64,000 bases of DNA from Dasyornis broadbenti (Eukaryota; Chordata; Aves; Passeriformes; Dasyornithidae), in the NCBI GenBank assembly GCA_013397935.1, contig VZRN01003245.1:124001-188000 (forward strand), written 5' to 3'. The translations under genes were made by a program, and so were the position numbers. Within the stretch, counting starts at the first letter, position 1. Every line of letters begins with the position of its first letter. Below the pieces are notes generated by a model. It had not been told where the DNA came from, did not search any database, and worked only from the letters and a program-made list of their open reading frames with translations. Shown piece after piece: positions 60,402 through 64,000 of this stretch.

Positions 60402-63400
60402 GTAAGGAAGAACAGTGTCAAAGATTTTTTTTTTATATATATTCATAAGAATATATTAAAATAGTATTAAAATACTTTCCAAGAGGAAAAAACAAAGCGC
60501 TTTATTACTCTGATTACCATGATCATGGCTGTTCAATTTATGCCATCCTAATTCTTTGCTCTAACATCAGGTCAGGGCAACATTTCACAATTTCAAGTCA
60601 TTTTTGTGTGGAGCAAATTGTAACTTAAAACTCCTAAGTAAAGGAATGTGAGCACAGCAACGAAGTTGGAATTTTGATGAAGCAGACTTAATTTTCAGTT
60701 CAGTAAACTGATAGCTTTCTGATTTATTATTCCTGTAAGTAGAATGTTCAGTATTTATTGGTAGGACTCAAAAAAAGGCATGGGACAACAAAAGAGGAAA
60801 GAACAGCTATTAATGACATGTCTTTTCAATAATTCAGTAATTAATTTGTCAGTTACAACTTCTTCATGCATTAAAATGCTGTTGGAATTTTAGAAATATA
60901 TTGTAACTGGAATTATCTCTTCATTCTTTTTTTTTAATAATAAGCACATTTCTCTCATGTGAATCTGTGTCCACTGTGTTTCTATGGACACATCTTTACA
61001 TGTCTACATGGTTTTGTTTTGTAGTGTACATGCAGTTAAAGCACTTCTAGTCTCGTACATTCAAGTGTTGGTCAAAAGTTCGATTCTTGTCATATATATT
61101 GTAAAAGTATCCCATCAGCACTGTTTAATCTGAGTCTTGGGAGAGCAATTGCAGTCTCTGACTGTAAGATTTCTTTTGTTTTTCGTCCCCTTTCCCCCAC
61201 CCTGCAATGGACCATGTTGAAATTAAGGAGGTCTTTACTTGTGTTTTATGTAGAGCATAAAAAAAAGTTTAAAGAACTGCAATAGTCCAACTACAGGTAG
61301 TAGTTTTCTGTGTAGCTCCAAAACTTGGAACCATAGAACTCTGAATTCAGAGATCGAACTTAGCTGGTGGAAGTATTAGCCTGTGGTTGCAAAACACTCT
61401 GCAGCTCTGTGATTTTTGCATGAAGCATTTTTTGCTTTGAGACATTGAAATTAGTATAATAAATAATAATTTTTTTAGTATCATAAAAACATGTCTTTTG
61501 AACCTTCATATTTTCAGCATATGTATTGTTTGATTGTTTTTATCAGCAGTGTATTTTGGTGTTGACTCTTGCTCCAAGCCTTCATAAGTATTTGGTGTTT
61601 TAAAACTTGGCCTTTTGGAGCATGGAGATCAGTGTAAAGTGATCTGTGTTATGGTTTAAAGCACAGTATCTCTCTCTTTTAGTGAGCTCTTCAGTAGCTT
61701 AGCACCTTAATATAATTAGAGAATAATTTCGACAGAATATAGTGAAATTGTTTCTTCATGATTAAATGTTGTAAATTTTAGAAACTATTTCTGAAAATAG
61801 TTGAGGCAATACATTTTCTGCAAGTACTAAAATCTGTAAGGTGTTTATCACAGAATGAGGCCTCATCTCAAGCCTGTATTTAGGTCTTCTCTGGAAATAG
61901 ATGTAGGAAACATTTAAGAAATATTGTGATTTCTATTTATTATGTGAAACTGTCAAGCTTGGCTCTCTTAATATTATCAAATAATAATTTTCTGGATTTA
62001 GAAGTTAGTGTGATTAGTGAGATGGATAACATTATAAAAAATTATGCAAGTACAAGACATGCTAATATGGTCTTTTGTGCATTTTAATTTGATTAATGTG
62101 ACTTCCTATGATTGACTTTTAGCACAAATCTGAAAACTGTTAAAAACTAACTTTTTAATCAGAAGTGGAAATCTAAATACTCAATCCAGACAGTACTGGA
62201 TGGTTTGACCTGTCATTACATAAAACTGCATTTAGTGGCTTTTAACATGTATGCTAGAAAATATGAGTAAATACAGGGAATTGTAGCTGCTGTTGTCATA
62301 CTCATTATTTCCACTGAATTTCAGTCATTATTTTCAATCAATAGACTTCCTTCCTTCAATGCAACAAGCTTTTCCTCTGTCAGTTTTTGCTCCAGGTGCA
62401 GTCTAAAATAGCAGGTGAACAGTATAATTGAAGCCTTTCTGTGGGTATTTGGCTGAAAAACAGGCTGCCTTTTTCAGATCACAAGGATGGGAGAAGTCTG
62501 GGTGGATGGGAAGTGGAACTGCATCACTAAGTACTGTTGATCTACCAAAGGATGAAGGTAGTGGAGTACCTTTCTTTTCCAAGAAGCGTTTTCCCTGCTG
62601 TCGTTGTACAGTATCTTAAAACTAGGAAAACAGGGAAGAGGATTAAACGGTAACCCAGGTGTGGTTCTGAAACAGCTCTGAAACAGCTTCTGTTTCTTTG
62701 CTAGTTCTGTAAATATATTCAGGTGCAGCTTTTTATTGGTAGACGTTGAGAAGCCCCATGCTTGTTTATTGGAAAAGAAATGGGAAGAAGTAATAAGCAA
62801 AGATCAGGAGCATGAAACAAGTACTAGGTGTTGGTTTATTATCAATGAATAGGACTGAACTCTTACTCTGAACTTCAGGTTTTGTCTGCTTACGCTTGCT
62901 TTTACCTTGATCAAATGCTGCATTGTTCATAGAAAAAATGGTCAGCGAATCCTTTAACTTCCTCTTTTTCTATTTTGTATTGCATACGTGATAGCTCACT
63001 TAGGAATAGCTATGAATCTACTACTGTCTAACATTACCATCAGTAAAGATGACTAATTCAAAGTTACTTAGAGTTCGAAACAATCTCTGAGGCACCTTAT
63101 AGCAGCTCTTGCTGATGTTGTTGCTCAGTGTTGGCCTTCCTGAGAGGCCTCTGCATGTGTCATTTGCAAAGCTTTCTAAAAATTATACTCTTTTAATTAA
63201 GATCAGTCCGTGCCAAAGACTTGTCTCTGCCCACTAGAAATGGATAGACAATAACTTTATTTCATAAGACTGTCTAAGAAATGAAACTGACGCTAAGTTC
63301 TCGGTTGTGTTATCCCCATTCATTTTTCTCAAATATCTCTTTTATCTTGTACTTCAGTGAATGGGCTTACACCAAGGAAAAAGGGATTTTGAGTTGTGTG

Positions 63401-64000
63401 GGGTTGTTGCTTTTTTGTTTGTTTGTTTTGACTGTGTTTTGGGGTTGTTTTGGTGCTGTTTTTTTACGATCTATACTGAGCTATAGGCATATAAAGTTAT
63501 ATTTATCATGCTATTCTTTTTTTACTTGATGTGTCTTAAGTTCAAGTGCTAATGGCTTTCTATATCTGGTAGCACGAATGATAAACACTGTTATGTGTTA
63601 ATAAACAAATGCTTTCTCCAAAGCATCTTCTGTACTTTCATCTAAACATGGCAAGACTTGACAGCAAGCTGACTCCTTCTGTTGTGCAGTGTCTCAGAAA
63701 CAACTTGCATTGGTACTGTATGGTCTCATTTTGTTTCCTTTTTAAGTTCAAGTTGTATTTATAGTAGGTTCCTATTTAAACCTGAAATCTGCTAAGGAAA
63801 CACTTGAATAGCTCTGCATTAGAATAATTCTTGTTTAAAGCATTGATTCTACCTTTCCCTTTCCCCCTGTCATTTGATCTCATTGCCATTATTCAAGATT
63901 GAGTCACACACTTCATGTCTATGTAAATCTAAATACTCATTCTAAAGATATTTGTAAATAGGAAGTTTCTTCTCTTAGGACCCACAAACCAGTCTTGAAG
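60402..64000 (+). other. OXR1 intron after exon H, running off the window
   Basis: No match was found to the expected next OXR1 exon (IVSVAEYHRR) or to the alternative first exon of the short TLDc-only isoform. AT-rich with a (TTTG)n tract near 63416-63430. The donor at 60402 shows that the gene continues. Confidence 0.85.

Noticed and set aside
1..64000. CRISPR arrays, operons, phage or other prokaryotic systems
   Set aside because: No regularly spaced repeats or dense coding. Introns, CR1 LINEs and a CpG island show vertebrate nuclear DNA.

Overview
This window is vertebrate nuclear DNA, almost certainly from a bird. It is AT-rich and mostly intronic. It carries many fragments of CR1, the dominant LINE of birds and other sauropsids, one solo LTR of a type I know from avian genomes, and a GC-rich promoter lost in an assembly gap, as is common in short-read bird assemblies. 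The only protein-coding gene I can support is OXR1 (oxidation resistance 1, TLDc family) on the + strand. The species cannot be fixed from what I see.

Layout. Positions 1 to about 17,000 are non-coding: an old minus-strand CR1 with a decayed reverse transcriptase (about 5590-6440), a solo LTR (about 6729-7335), a minus-strand CR1 3' end (14091-14870) and a plus-strand CR1 3' end (15286-15518). A CpG island spans about 17,000-17,730. Its core is a 480-base N gap (17155-17634) flanked by G-quadruplex-forming runs. I infer that it holds an alternative OXR1 promoter and first exon.

From 29,492 to 60,401 lie eight consecutive internal OXR1 exons: 29492-29574, 35695-35802, 36914-37033, 40972-41124, 49398-49582, 52318-53093, 56968-57136 and 60239-60401. 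All have AG acceptors and GT donors, and the intron phases agree at every junction. Together they give 1,757 bp, or 585 complete codons after a 2-base partial codon, with no stop. In order they encode a basic leader, the LysM domain, a Ser/Pro-rich linker, the GRAM-like domain, a long acidic/serine-rich disordered region and the conserved block that precedes TLDc. The TLDc exons and the 3' UTR lie beyond the right edge, and the true start codon is not visible.

The introns contain more CR1 fragments in both orientations, poly-T tracts, small tandem repeats and several unusually perfect palindromes (12104, 13804, 15675, 30309, 43843). A second, 66-base N gap lies at 55018-55083. I found no convincing RNA gene, second protein-coding gene or novel multi-gene system. 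The most useful leads are three phase-0 donor sites in the LysM-GRAM linker exon, the hidden first exon in the gap, and the cluster of intronic palindromes.
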